A stretch of 64,000 nt of DNA, taken from contig NW_026986607.1 in assembly GCF_963675165.1 (NCBI RefSeq), forward strand, positions 1 to 64,000. Direction: 5' to 3'. Shown here piece by piece: positions 11,760 to 23,489 of the stretch. This DNA is from Halichondria panicea (taxonomy: Eukaryota > Porifera > Demospongiae > Suberitida > Halichondriidae). The notes below the pieces were generated by a model. The model had not been told where the DNA came from. It saw only the letters and a list, made by a program, of their open reading frames with translations, and searched no databases. How positions within the stretch are numbered: the first letter of the stretch is position 1; each line of letters opens with the position of its first letter. A program made the position numbers and the translations under genes.

Positions 11760-12626
11760 CTCTCTCCTACTGTACAGTTGAGGAGACAAGAAGAGGCACT
11801 GAGAATGGAGGTAGAGGTACAGAGTACATTAGCTGGAAAATGCATTTGTGTCATACTTTGTAGAGTCCCTTAAAGTGATTCAAGGTCAGCTATAGTGTGT
11901 CCTATTCAGCACATGATGTGTGTTTCCCTGTAATGTATTTGAAGGTGTGCAATGTACAATCATGTACGACCCCCTCCCCCCCCACCGCACACACACCTTT
12001 AGGCCTACTATGCTGCTAAGAGAGGGGCCTCACGTAAACTGGCCACTCAGACGCTAACAGACCTCAGCAGTATGGAAAAGGATATGTCATCAGAGACTAA
12101 AAACTCCCCTGACACCCAGCCCTTACATGCATCCCACCTCCAGTCTGGTGAGCAGCCTATAAGCAGTGAGGGACAGTCTGAAGACATGGGTCCATGGACA
12201 GGGGCTACTGAGGAACCTTCATCAAGAACAAGGTACGTGTGTATAATGTATAGTTATGCAGTGCAATGAGTCGACTGTGTACTATTGAATGTACAGTACA
12301 GAGAATGGGAACCTAGCATGCTTACTAACTAGTCTGTATGTACATGCACTTGTATACAAGGTATGCTTCAATGTATGCAGTTTAGGTGTGTACAGGGAAA
12401 CGTGTGTCAATTGGCTTTCAGTTTTCTCACCCCTTACTTCCTAAGCCCTCAATTTTCCACTCAGTATGACTATGACCATGTGACTCTTTAACCCCTCAGT
12501 TCCTGAGCCCCACCTCTTACTGTCTGACTCGGAAGAGGAGATAGACTTTGGATTCTGGGAGAAGGCGTCCACCCTACCCTCGGACAAGACCCCAACCATG
12601 CAAGGAAGGACCTGAACTTGTTATGA
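11760..12626 (+). pseudogene. Plus-strand array gene fragment, copy I (unknown protein tail)
   Basis: A short GAGGAGACAAGAAGAGGCAC segment (11775-11825) is followed by an exon at 12003-12232 (acceptor CTTTAG, donor AAG|GTACGT) encoding 'AYYAAKRGASRKLATQTL' and then a Ser/Glu-rich stretch ('MEKDMSSETKNSPDTQPL'). A last exon from 12500 encodes the acidic tail 'LSDSEEEIDFGFWEKA' to a stop near 12626. The middle exon present in copy II is missing, which breaks the phase (2 out, 1 in), and the last exon carries an extra insertion. I do not recognise the protein. It converges on Kelch gene A with under 200 bp between ends. Confidence 0.6.
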
Positions 12627-12820
12627 GACTGTCACATAATTAGTATAATTATTGTCGGTTTCTTGTCTATTCGGGAAATTTAATTATGTACCAACTAATG
12701 CCATTGATTGTTTTTGCGTAATCTTTAATAGCTGCCAATCGAAATTCAGTTGCAACTTTAATTATTATGCTAGAAAAGTATCATTAATTTATAATTATAA
12801 CACGAAGGACATGAAAAAAA

Positions 12821-15800
12821 CTAAGAACTTATAGAGAAGAAATCCACAGTTTTGATTTTAATCTTATTTACTATCTGTCCTCCGGCTACAATAACCTCTC
12901 CACTAGGAAGTACTGAGCATGTGCAGCAGTATCGTACAGTAGGCAGGTCTCCTACTTTCAACCACCTCCTGGTGTCAGGCTGGTATAGGTGGATCGATGA
13001 ACTTGGGTTGACTCTGTCATTCGCTCCACCAACGGCTAATAGTGACCTCCCAATACTGAGAGGAGCTGACAACTCGAGCGGCACTTCCTCTAACGTCTGC
13101 CAGAGAGTGGGTGTGTCCGAGTTGGAAAGGGCTTTGGCAATGAGTTCATTGAGGTCAACGTGGTGCACTGTCTTGGTTGGCCCAGTGTGATCGTACCCTC
13201 CCATTAGGTAGAGGGTGTTTCCTATGAGAGTTGATTTCAGTTCTGATCGTGAGTTAGGTAGTGACTGAGCAATGTACCATCTTCTTGATACCACGTCCAA
13301 CACCTCCACAGAGGAGATACGACCATCACCATCACGCCCACCAGCTACAATTATGTGGTTGTTGAAGGAGACAGCTGTTGAGGATTGACGAGCAATGTTC
13401 ATTGGTGGGTACGGGTGAGTCCATTCCCCTGACTCGAGCACTGAAAGTTGATTGCTGGGTGTGTTTTTTTTTGGATCACGTCCTCCCACTAGCACTAGTC
13501 GATTAGCGAGTGATGTCATACCAAACCACTTGGCAGTGTACTCTGGTAGTTTGGTCCATTGATCTTGCTCGAGCTTCATCACTGTACACATGTTACGATA
13601 ATTGTCTGCACTGCCTCCACCAACATACGCCGTGTCACCGATAACAACACTCTGTACTGTGTAGCCCATCTTGATTGGCATATCTTTTCCTCTTCTCCAT
13701 TTCAGAGTGAGTGGCAACTCTCTGGGAGGGGGACCCTGAATAATGAATGAGGATAGTGTCTACGTTATAGATAGTACATGGGCATGAGGTATCTATGTGT
13801 TATAGTGTCCCATATCACGAGGGCTTTGCCCGAGGGATGAGGGACACTATAACCATAGATACCGAATGCACATGTGCTAACTAATTTAGATCCCACTTTT
13901 CATTGGCTGCCTCAGGCAAGAAGTGTATCTATAAAAGCAGCGAGCCTTAGCAACAGCTTTACTTTTGAAAATGTCCTGTTCTGACAAGCTAGATGAGTTC
14001 TGCTTCTCTGCTAAAAACCTTTGCATTGGCCTTGCTTCAACATTGGAATGGACAAACTAGTGTCTCCACCTTGTGCAGGAAGCACTCTGCAACAATTGAG
14101 CCCAGCCTCCTCTTTTCTCTGCACTCAAGCCCCACCCCAGCTCAAGCTTCTCAGTAAACTGTTCTGATCTGTACGCTAGCTAGCAAGGAACAGCTTGCAG
14201 CAATGCTACAGTGCACTATATTGTTCCCAGGAGTCTACCAATTTTGAAACATGGCTGTTAGAAACAGAAGTCAGGAGGACGAAGTTGACAAATGCTACTT
14301 AGTTGAAGACATGCTTTCATGCTTGTGACAATGGACCCAGAACATGCAGTTAAAATCATTGGCTCTTAGTGTTCCTCGTAGACTGGCGGACAAGAAAAGA
14401 TACTGGTGAACCCTACCATAAACCCAGCAAACGCTATAGAAACTGGTAGTGAAAAAACTGAATAGCCATAGCTAATTATCATACAGCTACAGCTTTATTA
14501 TCATTTCTGTACATTCAAAAAATTATACTTGTACTTTATACCCTCAAGCTTATAATTCCCTGGGAAACTATGAGATTATGGCTCATAATTCCCTGCTAAA
14601 CACACACAAGTGGGATCTAATAACAAGCGAGTGTTACTTATTTATAGCTATAATGAAACAGCACCCTGAGGTACAGTGCTGTTGTTTGTGGCTGCAGTTA
14701 GGAATCTCATTCACACACTACATGTACGCACCTTCTTGATTGGTTGAGTGTCCCTCTTTGTTGCCTCCATTGAGTCCGAGTCTCTTGTCAGTGAAGCATC
14801 TAATTAAACATTAAAAGGAAAATCGACACATTATTCGGAAGCGTAAAACACATAATTATCATACACTACGTACTTTATAGTGCAACATTTTGGTCAACTG
14901 TACAGAACAATGTGTGTAGGTGGGGGAGTGGTAATGTAGTGAAATAATTATACTAATTAACAAACTACGTATCATTAAGTTATGCACCTATCAATGATAT
15001 ACCCCACCCCACCACCTGGGGAGCACGTGAGGGAAATGTAGTGGAATGGTCAATATGGTCAATATAGTAGAATGGTCAATATCACACTGTTGTCTGACCC
15101 TTCTTCGAGTGAAGGGGTGTGGCTTGCGATACTAATAACCCTAGGTTGCGATACTAATAACCCTAGGTGGGGGGGAGGGGGGTGGGGCATATCGTTCATA
15201 TATATAGATGCATTAATGCACCTATCAATGTAAATCCCCACCCCCCTCCCTGGATAGGGTGGGGATTTGACACTGGGAGTTGCAAACCCCCCTCTTCAGG
15301 GGGGTAGTTTTCAGTACAAATACACTACCGTAGAAACTGGATTATTAGCGCTTACTCGACTATAAGCGTATCTTTATTTTAAGCACATGCTCAACGGCAG
15401 GCTTTTTATACTCGAATTGAAGCGCTTTTCCAATTATGCAAGTTCCTGGTCAATTTAAAATGATGTAAATGAACTGTAAAATGAACTGTAACATAATAGT
15501 ATGATATAGATCCAGTTAGGGTTGCCTGCTTGCCTTGCTTGCTCACTTTCTAGCTAGCTTGCGAGTCAGCACTCATCACAGAGACATCCGGTTGCTGGGT
15601 GGGGCTCGAAATGACTGCATTATAGGCGCATTCTCGAATATAAGCGTATAGAGCTCTGCTATTGACCCCAAAAGCGCATGCGCTAATAATTCAGTTTCTA
15701 CGGTACTAAAGCACTACAAATACCCCTCCCCTAACCCACGGGATTTGACACAGTCACAAAGAATAAACAACATAGCACATAATTATGGAGTACACTCTGT

Positions 15801-16431
15801 ATACAATAGTAAGTCTGTGGTTCTATTTCAACTCAATGAAACCACAGCTCCAGCAATCACAAGTGATCCAGCTTTCTATACTGGCTGTTTGTTCCTTCCA
15901 AAGAGCTACATGTACACATGCCAGTGGGAGGTTATAAAAAAGAACTAGAAGTTAAAATTATAGTATACTGACTTGTGGCTGCTGAGTATACAAACTTAAT
16001 TACAAAAGCCCCACCCCAGGGGAATCAAATGACTTACAAATGCCCCACCCTATCCCAGGAGGGGGGGGGGGGGGTGGGGGTTTGCATTGATAGGTGCATA
16101 ATTGGTACTTACCCTCTGACTTCACATCAGTAGGATTGCTAGACTGTAGATGATCTCTCTCGATGGTCCTGGCTATGTGAACGTGGCCCACAATAGGACT
16201 AGACAATGCTTTGACAACATCTTCCCAGCTTCTCTCCCCACCTTTCAGCCATTCTTTCAAACCCTCACGATAGCAGTCATCAGGATCATCTCGCCATTTC
16301 GTACCTATACTGTCGATAGTATCTGAGGATATCTCAAGAACCAGCAAGAAGTTTCGCCACTTCACTCGAGCATCAAACGTAGCTATGTATAGTTTTCCTA
16401 GATCTGCTATTGTGAGGTAAGTGTCAGACAT
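12821..16431 (-). CDS. Gene A: Death domain - Kelch protein lacking the kinase exon
   Basis: Three exons on the minus strand: 16431-16113 (Death domain, starts MSDTYLTIADLGKLYIATF), 14799-14732 (linker 'SLTRDSDSMEATKRDT') and 13735-12821 (Kelch). Phases match (1, then 0) and give about 433 aa. The Kelch exon shows six GG-containing repeats (YVGGG, LVLVGGRDP, IIVAGGRDG, LYLMGGYDH, LLAVGGAND, VIVAGGQ), as in a six-bladed propeller. Compared with gene C, the kinase exon (phase 1-1) and the coiled-coil exon (phase 0-0) are absent from the introns; both are symmetric, so their loss keeps the frame. The Kelch exon is nearly identical to that of gene D apart from a 9-bp deletion at its start. A Death-Kelch adaptor without kinase is the predicted product; a non-expressed remnant is the alternative. 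Confidence 0.7.
13785..14620. mobile_element. Hairpin and inverted-repeat insertion in gene A intron 2
   Basis: At 13792-13862 GGTATCTATG...TTATAGTGTCCC is mirrored by GGGACACTATAACCATAGATACC, a near-perfect hairpin with a short loop. Further out, AGATCCCACTT (about 13890) is mirrored by AAGTGGGATCT (about 14610). The insertion occupies the place where the coiled-coil exon sits in genes C and D, so it may mark the deletion or replacement of that exon. Confidence 0.5.
14981..16099. mobile_element. Inverted-repeat element ending TATGCACCTATCAATG in gene A intron 1
   Basis: TATGCACCTATCAATG at 14981 (and again near 15213) is mirrored by CATTGATAGGTGCATA ending at 16099, with C-rich/G-rich stretches (CCACCCC against GGGGTGG) just inside. 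It fills most of the intron in which the kinase exon would be expected. A MITE with different ends is nested at 15326-15705. Confidence 0.6.
15326..15705. mobile_element. MITE with CCGTAGAAACTG termini and TA flanks
   Basis: Starts TA-CCGTAGAAACTGGATTATTAG and ends with the inverted CTAATAATTCAGTTTCTACGG-TA. The TA on each side suggests Tc1/mariner-type mobilisation. Inside are further matching GCGCTT.. and TATAAGCG.. blocks. No coding sequence. Confidence 0.75.
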
Positions 16432-16700
16432 CTTCTCTGTAGAGTGTGGAATAAGATATTGCAGTGAAATGTATGAGCATAGTTTATATTGGGAGTGTGC
16501 AATGATTACTACACTAAAGATCTACAGTATACAGTGCTGTCTAGTCTGTACTCACTGATAATAATCCAGAGGCTACATCTTCTTCAAATTTAATACACAT
16601 GTAGTCTACGTACGTACATGTACAACACATGTCTACATGTACTTAACCTCGCGTACTTATAACAGCTACTGAGCTACAAGATACTCCCCCTTTTGAGCAA
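16432..16700. promoter_or_regulatory. Divergent intergenic region between gene A and plus-strand fragment II
   Basis: About 270 bp separate the gene A start from plus-strand fragment II. The sequence from about 16672 (GAGCTACAAGA) onward is homologous to 26655 onward (upstream of gene B) and 34645 onward (beyond the gene C spacer). The recurrent head-to-head position suggests a duplicated bidirectional promoter region, but no TATA box or initiator can be assigned with confidence. Confidence 0.35.
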
Positions 16701-18215
16701 AAATATTGCTGTATCAGCAAACCACATGCTTCTTGAGATCTGGTCAAAAAAGGTTTAGGTCTGACACTTTTGAAGCATGGAGGAAGTTGGCCAAACTATT
16801 GCCTGTATTCGGTGGAAGCTTTGTCCAGTCCTATTGTGAACCACAGTGGCATAGCCAGGACCATGGAGAGAGACCATTGCTGAGGAAAATTGCTAACTAT
16901 GGAATGCATGTGATATTGGGAAAACCTCCACATACCAGCAGCTCATCCCTCAGGGACCAACTTGGCTGGACCACACTCCATGAAAGGCGTCAAAGGTTCA
17001 TGCTCACCCAAGTGCACAAATGTCTGCTAAACCTTGCCCCTCCCTACCTGACGAACAAGTTTAAGCTCAACTCAACAATGTACACTGGGACCCGTGGATC
17101 AGGAAACATCTACCTGTACAGGTACAGAGTACATTAGCTGGAAAATGCATTTGTGTCATACTTTGTAGAGTCCCTTAAAGTTATTCAAGGTCAGCTATAG
17201 TGTGTCCTATTCAGCACATGATGTGTGTTTCCCTGTAATGTATTTAAAGGTGTGCAATGTACGACCCCCCCCCCACACACACACACACCTCTAGGCCTAC
17301 TATGCTGCTAAGACTGGCCACTCAGACGCTAACAGACCTCAGCAGTATGGAGAAGGGTCTGTCATCAGAGACTAAAAACTCCCCTGACACCCAGCCCTTA
17401 CATGCAGCCCACCTCCAGTCTGGTGAGCAGCCTACAAGCAGTGAGGGACAGTCTGAAGACATGGGTCCATGGACAGGGGCTACTGAGGAACCTTCATCAA
17501 GAACAAGGTACGTGTGTATAATGTGTAGTTATGCAGTGCAATGAGTCGACTGCGTACTATTGAATGTACAGTACAAAGAATGGGAACCTAGCATGCTTAC
17601 TAGTCTGTATGTACATGCACTTGTATACAAGGTATGCTTCAATGTATGCAGTTTAGGTGTGTACAGGGAAACATGTGTCAATTGAGAACACTAGCTCACA
17701 ATATTTGTACATGACATTGTACAGTACGTGTACCAGACCCTTCATCACACTACCAGTTTGAATGTGTCCATGTGTTGTTTATCCTGGCTACAGAACACTG
17801 ACTCAGGACGAGGAGGACTTTGACAAGTTCCTGGAGAGTGTCAAAGCTCAGCAGCTCTCACTCTCCACAAAAGGTATCACTTACTCTATTCTAGTATTAC
17901 TATAATGTAAGTAAGTAATACATGATGGCGTGCAGTGAAAATTAATCCGACGGCAAAAGGCTGACTCTTACGATTATTCTAGACTCTTAGTTAATATTGT
18001 ACACCAGTACATAGCATCCCTTTATCATTGTTTCCTAAGCCCTCAAACTTCCACTCAGTATGACTATGACCATGTGACTCTTTAACCCCTCAGTTCCCAA
18101 GCCCCACCCCTCAGCACTGTCTGACTCGGAAGAGGAGATAGACTTTGGATTCTGGGAGAAGGCGTCCACTCTACCCTCGGACAAGACCCCAACCAAGGAC
18201 CTGAACTTGTTATGA
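16700..18215 (+). pseudogene. Plus-strand array gene fragment, copy II (most complete)
   Basis: Starts with a piece of a plus-strand Death exon (about 16835-16880), interrupted by a LINE fragment. Then come exons 17295-17507 (Ser/Glu-rich; 'PDTQPLHAAHLQSGEQP'), 17794-17873 ('TLTQDEEDFDKFLESVKA') and 18094-18215 ('LSDSEEEIDFGFWEKA' to TGA). Junction phases 2 and 1 match across these three exons, so this copy shows the true exon order of the tail. A 17-bp deletion near 17313 relative to the other copies puts the start of the first of these exons out of frame. The protein is unknown; acidic patches and Ser-Pro sites are the only visible features. Confidence 0.6.
16884..17112 (+). mobile_element. 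LINE reverse-transcriptase C-terminal fragment
   Basis: The plus-strand frame reads 'NYGMHVILGKPPHTSSSSL', 'LGWTTLHERRQRFM', 'LTQVHKCLLNLAPPYL', 'STMYTGTRGSGN'. This is the recurrent tail of non-LTR reverse transcriptases in invertebrates (thumb/tail with LGW-x-x-LxxRRxxFM and APPYL). It joins the plus-strand array gene at both edges, between the Death remnant and the GTACAGAGTACATTAGC segment, so it replaced or interrupted part of that gene. Confidence 0.65.
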
Positions 18216-18274
18216 GACTGTCACGTACACATTTTGTCTGTTTTTGTGGTCTATTCTGACAATGTAATTATATA

Positions 18275-18671
18275 TACCGTATATGCTCGATCAGAGGCCG
18301 CTCTTGTATAAAGGCCGCACTCAAATAGTAGCCTCCCTTGCTAGCAAAATGAAACATTTAGTAGCCGCTCTCAAATAGTAACCTCAGTGAACTTTAACTC
18401 TAGCATTTCTGCACGTGGCAGCCAAAAAAATTATTACTAGCAGCTAGCTACATGTACATAGCTATGAGTAGCAGCTTGTTAGTGCTTCACAAAGACTTTC
18501 TCATGGCAGAGTTCAAGTTTATGCAGGTGAAAACAACTTTTGATGACAAACTAAATTATCTGGAGCTAATAAACGCCGCTCTTGAACTGTGGCCCCTCTT
18601 GAATTGTAGCCTCCTCTTCCAGCAAAATGAAACATTTAGTAGCCGCGGCTCCTGATCAAGCATATACGGTA
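18275..18671. mobile_element. MITE (TACCGTATATGCTCGATCA ends), tandem unit 1
   Basis: Inverted termini CCGTATATGCTCGATCA / TGATCAAGCATATACGG, flanked by TA. The interior holds AAAGGCCGC and CTCAAATAGTAGCCTC motifs repeated with variation. The short open frame inside is not a gene. Confidence 0.8.
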
Positions 18672-19059
18672 CCTTATATGCTCGATCAGAGGCCGCTCTT
18701 GTATAAAGGCCGCACTCAAATAGTAGCCTCCCTTGCTAGCAAAATGAAACATTTAGTAGCCGCTCTCAAATAGTAGCCTCAGTGAACTAGCATTTCTGCA
18801 CGTGGGCCAAAAAATTATTACTAGCAGCTAGCTACATGTACGTAGCTAGCTACAAGTAGCAACTTGTTAGTGCTTCACAAAGACTTTCTCATGGCAGAGT
18901 TCAAGTTTATGCAGGTGAAAACAACTTTAGATGACAAACTAAATTATCTGGAGCTAATAAACGCCGCTCTTGAACAGTGGCCTCTCTTGAATTGTAGCCT
19001 CCTCTTCCAGCAAAATGAAACATTTAGTAGCCGCGGCTCCTGATCAAGCATATACGGTA
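18670..19059. mobile_element. MITE, tandem unit 2 sharing one TA with unit 1
   Basis: A second copy of the same element, in the same orientation and highly similar, begins at the TA that ends unit 1 and finishes at 19059 with GCATATACGGTA. The arrangement is TA-element-TA-element-TA. Confidence 0.8.
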
Positions 19060-19413
19060 TACCAATATTGTTCATATTACTTTACTGCGACTCCTGTAAG
19101 TACAATAAAAAGCTAGTGCTTTAAATTAGTGCAAGGCTAACTCATAAGTTGAATAGAAACTTTGTGCGAGAAAATGATGCTATGAAAGATTTTAAAGAGA
19201 CTGCAACAGCCTTCAATGGGAGTCAAACAAGCCATAACTCGAATTGCTAATCCATGCACAAATCAAAATCCAAGAGAACGTGCATGGCTAGAAGCCTATA
19301 GAAACTGTTAGTTTTCGTTGCATTGCAACCGCGTTGAGCAGTTACAGATGGAACAGACACACACACACACACAGTCGTATCCCTAGCTTGTGTAGCTACG
19401 CCTTGACGCATAA
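19060..19413. other. Spacer with fragment of a dispersed repeat family
   Basis: CTAACTCATAAGTTGAATAG, the AACAAGCCATAACTCGA motif and an AC run (19359-19373) match the inner part of repeats near 25490-25690, 57570-57870 and 61265-61350. No gene. Confidence 0.45.
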
Positions 19414-19417
19414 TTAA

Positions 19418-20315
19418 CCCTTTCCCTGCTTTAATTAAAAGTGAATATTCGCATATTTTGTTTAAAAAATTTATAACTCATGAACCGTATATTAAAAACA
19501 CTTGTAACAAAGTTCCACAGGTAGAACCGGACCTGTCGCATTCATTGAATCATCAGTGTTGCCTAGCAACCAACCACCACCCCACAAATAACAATTGTTA
19601 ACAAAAATTCGCAATTATGTACACAAACAATATTGTATGATGTTACGAAGTGACTGAACACATGATATAAGTGTTCAGAATGTTCTCACGGTGACATGGC
19701 TCACTCAGGACTCAATCAGGATCTGCAGAAACTTGTATTTGAGGTTCTATCGACAGACGCCCTTTTGCCGGGAAATATTTTCTTCACCTACACACAGGTT
19801 TACAAATTTAATGGTCTCTCATGATGTCGACTGTTCTAACTAGCCTAAACAAACCTATAGTGAAGCTATCAAGACTACAAATGCTACTCTATAGTGACTT
19901 ACCAGGTTCAGGAAGATGGTCCACCTCAAGTGTGTCTTCCTCAGGATTCTCAGGCTCTTTCTTTTTAGCTTGACCTCTGAAAGGAAGCTTCCTACCTAGC
20001 TATGATCCCAGTCACTGTCCTCTCACTCTACAAGGCCATAGGCATCGATATTCTCACTCTGTAGCTTCCCTAGAACCTCCCTGACGTTGTACTACCAAGA
20101 TCTTGTAGCAATTATAAAACGGTCACTTTTCTTTCGACAATTCTGATCGAACTGTACCTCGAAGCAAAATATTAAAAATACCACGAGGAAGAGCAGCTCA
20201 ATGCGCATGTGCTGGTACCTGCAGTGTGTGCATAGCTCCAACACAGTGTGCACAATGATTTTTTGAAATTTATCAGTAGCCATGCCGACTATAGTCGGCT
20301 AAAGCGGGGAAAGGG
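19418..20315. mobile_element. Non-autonomous piggyBac-type element with TTAA duplication
   Basis: TTAA (19414-19417) is followed by CCCTTTCCCTGCTTTA; the other end reads TAAAGCGGGGAAAGGG followed by TTAA (20316-20319). A TTAA target and CCCTTT-starting termini are the hallmark of piggyBac. Length is about 0.9 kb, with no transposase. It ends about 25 bp from the stop codon of Kelch gene B, so it may supply 3' UTR or polyadenylation sequence to that gene. Confidence 0.8.
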
Positions 20316-21811
20316 TTAAGCAAGTGAAACAGTAACAACTATTAAGCACTTATAGAGAAGATATCAACAGTTCGAATATAACTAAATGTTTTCGTCTCTC
20401 CTCCGGCTACAATGACCTCTCCACTAGGAAGTACTGAGCATGTGCAGCTGTATCGTGCAGTAGGCAGGTCTCCCATTTTCACCCACCTCCTGGTGTCAGG
20501 CTGGTAGAGATGGATCAACGAACTTGGATTGACTCTGCCGTCCACTCCACCAACGGCAAATAGTGACCTCCCAATACTGAGAGGAGCTGACAACTTGAGT
20601 GGTACTTCCTGTAAGGTCTGCCAGAGAGTGGATGTGTCCTGGTTCGAAAGGGCCTTTGCAATCAGTTCATTGAGGTCGACGTGGTGCACTGTCTTGGTTG
20701 CACTTTCAGCATGATCGTACCCTCCCATTAGGTAGAGGGTGTTTCCTATGAGAGTTGATTTCAGTAATGATCGTGGGTTAGGTAGTGACTGAGCAATGTA
20801 CCATCTTCTTGATGCCCCGTCCAACACTTCCACAGAGGATGTATATCCTTTATCATCACGCCCACCAGCTACAATGACGTGGTTGTTGAAGGAGACAGCT
20901 GTTGAGGAATGACGAGCAATGTTCATTGGTGGGTATGAGTGAGTCCATTCCCCTGACTCAAAAATAGAAAGTTGATTGGTTCGTTTGTTGTTTCTTGGAT
21001 CACGTCCTCCCACCAGCACTAGTCGATTAGCGAGTGATGTCATAGCGAACCACTGGGCAGTGTACTCTGGTAGTTTGGTCCATCGATCTTGCTCGAGCTT
21101 CATCACTGTACACCCGTCACGATCATTGAATGTACCACCTCCACCAATATACACCGTGTCACCGATAACAACACTCTGTACGGAGCCACCCATCTTGATT
21201 GGCATTTTTTTCCCTATTCTTGATTTCAGAGTGAGTGGAGGTCTCAACTCTCTGGGAGGGGGACCCTGAATAATGAATGAGCGTAATTAGGATAGTGTCT
21301 ACTAACAAGCAAGTGTTACTTGTAGCAATAATTGTATGCACACTAAATCACTTTCTCTAATTAGCTTAAGAGGCGACACCCACCAGTCCACTAGAATGTA
21401 CAGTACGATTATAACGGATCGAAGCTTCTACTATAGCTCTGCAATTTTATAATGGTGCATTTCGTCTCACCAGTCTCTGCTGTTGAATGATGGCGTCTCT
21501 CCTGACCAGCTCAGCATCTTTGTGCTCAATCAGTTCCCTGTGTGACTGTACAGGGGAACGTTGGTGGAAATCTTCTAATTATACGAAAAAGACGTGAATA
21601 TTATTATTGTAGCATTGGAATAATTCTACACTCATGTACAGTATAATTATAACGCGTACACCATGGTCTTGATTCTAATTACAGCACTAAGAAAAACCAT
21701 GTTATATTTGTTTGATCTATTTCGATTATTTTAATTTCATAGTTAATGAAACAACTGCGGGTGCATGCTGATACCTCAGTGGAGGCGCCAAAAAGCTATA
21801 GAAGAGTGGGC

Positions 21812-22940
21812 CTGGTATCGACTGCTTGCGCATGCGCTAACCATCCGCCGGTATCTGGCGGATCCGGATAACAACGTGTATGCTTAGTAAAACGATGCAT
21901 AGAGGGAAGGTTTCTAGCCTGGCCATCAGATAGTATTCTGACAGCTACCCTTAGCCTGCTATGTTAACAAAAGACTCACAGCCAGCAACAGTGTGGATGA
22001 CAATCGTCTGAACGGAGTGAAAGCTGACACGAGCCTATATGGACAGGCCACGCCAATCTAATACTAAATTTAGTGAAAAGTCTACTATGGATGACAATCG
22101 TCCAATCAATCTATCAGAAATAAAATAGCTAGCTGTATGACAAACCTACAGCTTTGTCTCTAGCTAGCTAGCTATAATAGCTTTGTGTATGACCCTCCTA
22201 CTTTGTGAGGATATTTTCGAGATTTCTTTTTTCTGGATGTAATACAGTAGACTCTCGCTATTTCGGCTCTCTGAAGTACGGCCACCTCGATATACCGGCC
22301 ATTTGGCTTGGCACGGAATGCTAGCTATATGTTTACTGCACAAAACTCACCCTGAAGTACAACCACTCGCTATTCCGTTTACCGGCCAGTGCTGGCTGTC
22401 CCAAACTAGGTTTTCAATGTAATTTTATACATATATTACGGCCGGATATGACGTTTTGGGTGTGGTTTAGCAAATAAAATTAGATTACACTTAAATAGAG
22501 AACAGAATGATTCATTATCCTACATTATCCTCGAGACAAAAACCGCAAAAGTAGTTATTAGATTCGAGGTAAGGTCATTTTAAGCCGCGGCTATTTCTTG
22601 AGCTGCAGCCAGCCACCTCGCTATTCCGGCCAAGCTGCATGGTCCCAAGGGTGACCGGATTAACGAGAGTCTACGAAATGGAACTCTTTACCACCAGAAG
22701 TTAGCAATAGCTCCTCTGTTTCATCATTTAAACCTCAGTAGCTTTTTATTAATTAGCCATAGCTCCTTAATTTTTGTTTTATTTTTCTGTTTTTGTGTTG
22801 TCCAGGGGAAGTAGCCATCTGAGCTACCTGACCTACCCTTACTTGGTTTTGCATAAAATAAAAATAAAATAGTATCATAGTTTTTTTACGGGAAAAAAAT
22901 ATTCAGCGCATGCGCAAGCAGTCAGTAGCAGGCCTCCTCT
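21812..22940. mobile_element. Inverted-repeat element with GACTGCTTGCGCATGCGC ends in gene B intron
   Basis: GGGCCTGGTATCGACTGCTT followed by GCGCATGCGC (from about 21812) is mirrored by GCGCATGCGCAAGCAGTCAG...GGCCTC (to about 22940). A different MITE is nested inside at 22245-22676. Ends are similar in style to the 2222-3311 element (GGGCCTGGTACTAG...GCGCATGCG). Confidence 0.55.
22245..22676. mobile_element. MITE with AGTAGACTCTCG termini (Tc1/mariner-like)
   Basis: CAGTAGACTCTCGCTATTTC at the left pairs with TTAACGAGAGTCTACG at the right. Inside, CGCTATTCCGG-type segments are repeated in both directions. About 430 bp, with no coding capacity. Confidence 0.65.
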
Positions 22941-23489
22941 TCAGGGGAGGCCAGTGAAGGAGGTTAGGAGTGTAAGGGAAACGATCGACCAGATCGATAC
23001 CAAAAGTTCAAAGTTCATAATGGCTGCAAGCTAAAATAATGATAAACAGTGTGGCTTTGCAGCTCTTTTCTTACTCTTGCAGCTACCTATAGCTAGCGTT
23101 CTAGTGCAGACACACCGTATACCTCACTGCGCATGCGCAACTGAGGTAGCTTAGTTAGAACGACCATAACCAACAACCTACAGTTGCTGATACACATGAT
23201 CACTTTTAAATAAGTAGTGACATCAGCGTTTTACATTCAAATTGTACAAAAAACGAGTCATCATGGAAAACTACTTTGAGTGCAGATAATTATATAGCTG
23301 GATCACAAACGTTTTAAGGTCTTACAACCAGATCACTGTAATGCGAACATCTTGTTACCTCCACACCTATTCTAAGAACCAATTCTCAATAATTTGTCAT
23401 TCCAAATGTAGACCATTTCAAATTAATTGTTATTCAGAACAAAGACGGTGGAGTATAAGAGTGTGTGCATTTGGTGACTACTATAATAC
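22941..23489. other. Gene B intron sequence with dispersed-repeat pieces
   Basis: 23080-23155 carries the TGCAGCTACC..TAGCTAGCGTTCTAGTGCAG block and ACCGTATACCTCACTGCGCATG end of the repeat family seen at 25178-25745. 23205-23260 matches 11160-11215. No exon is recognised. Confidence 0.4.
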
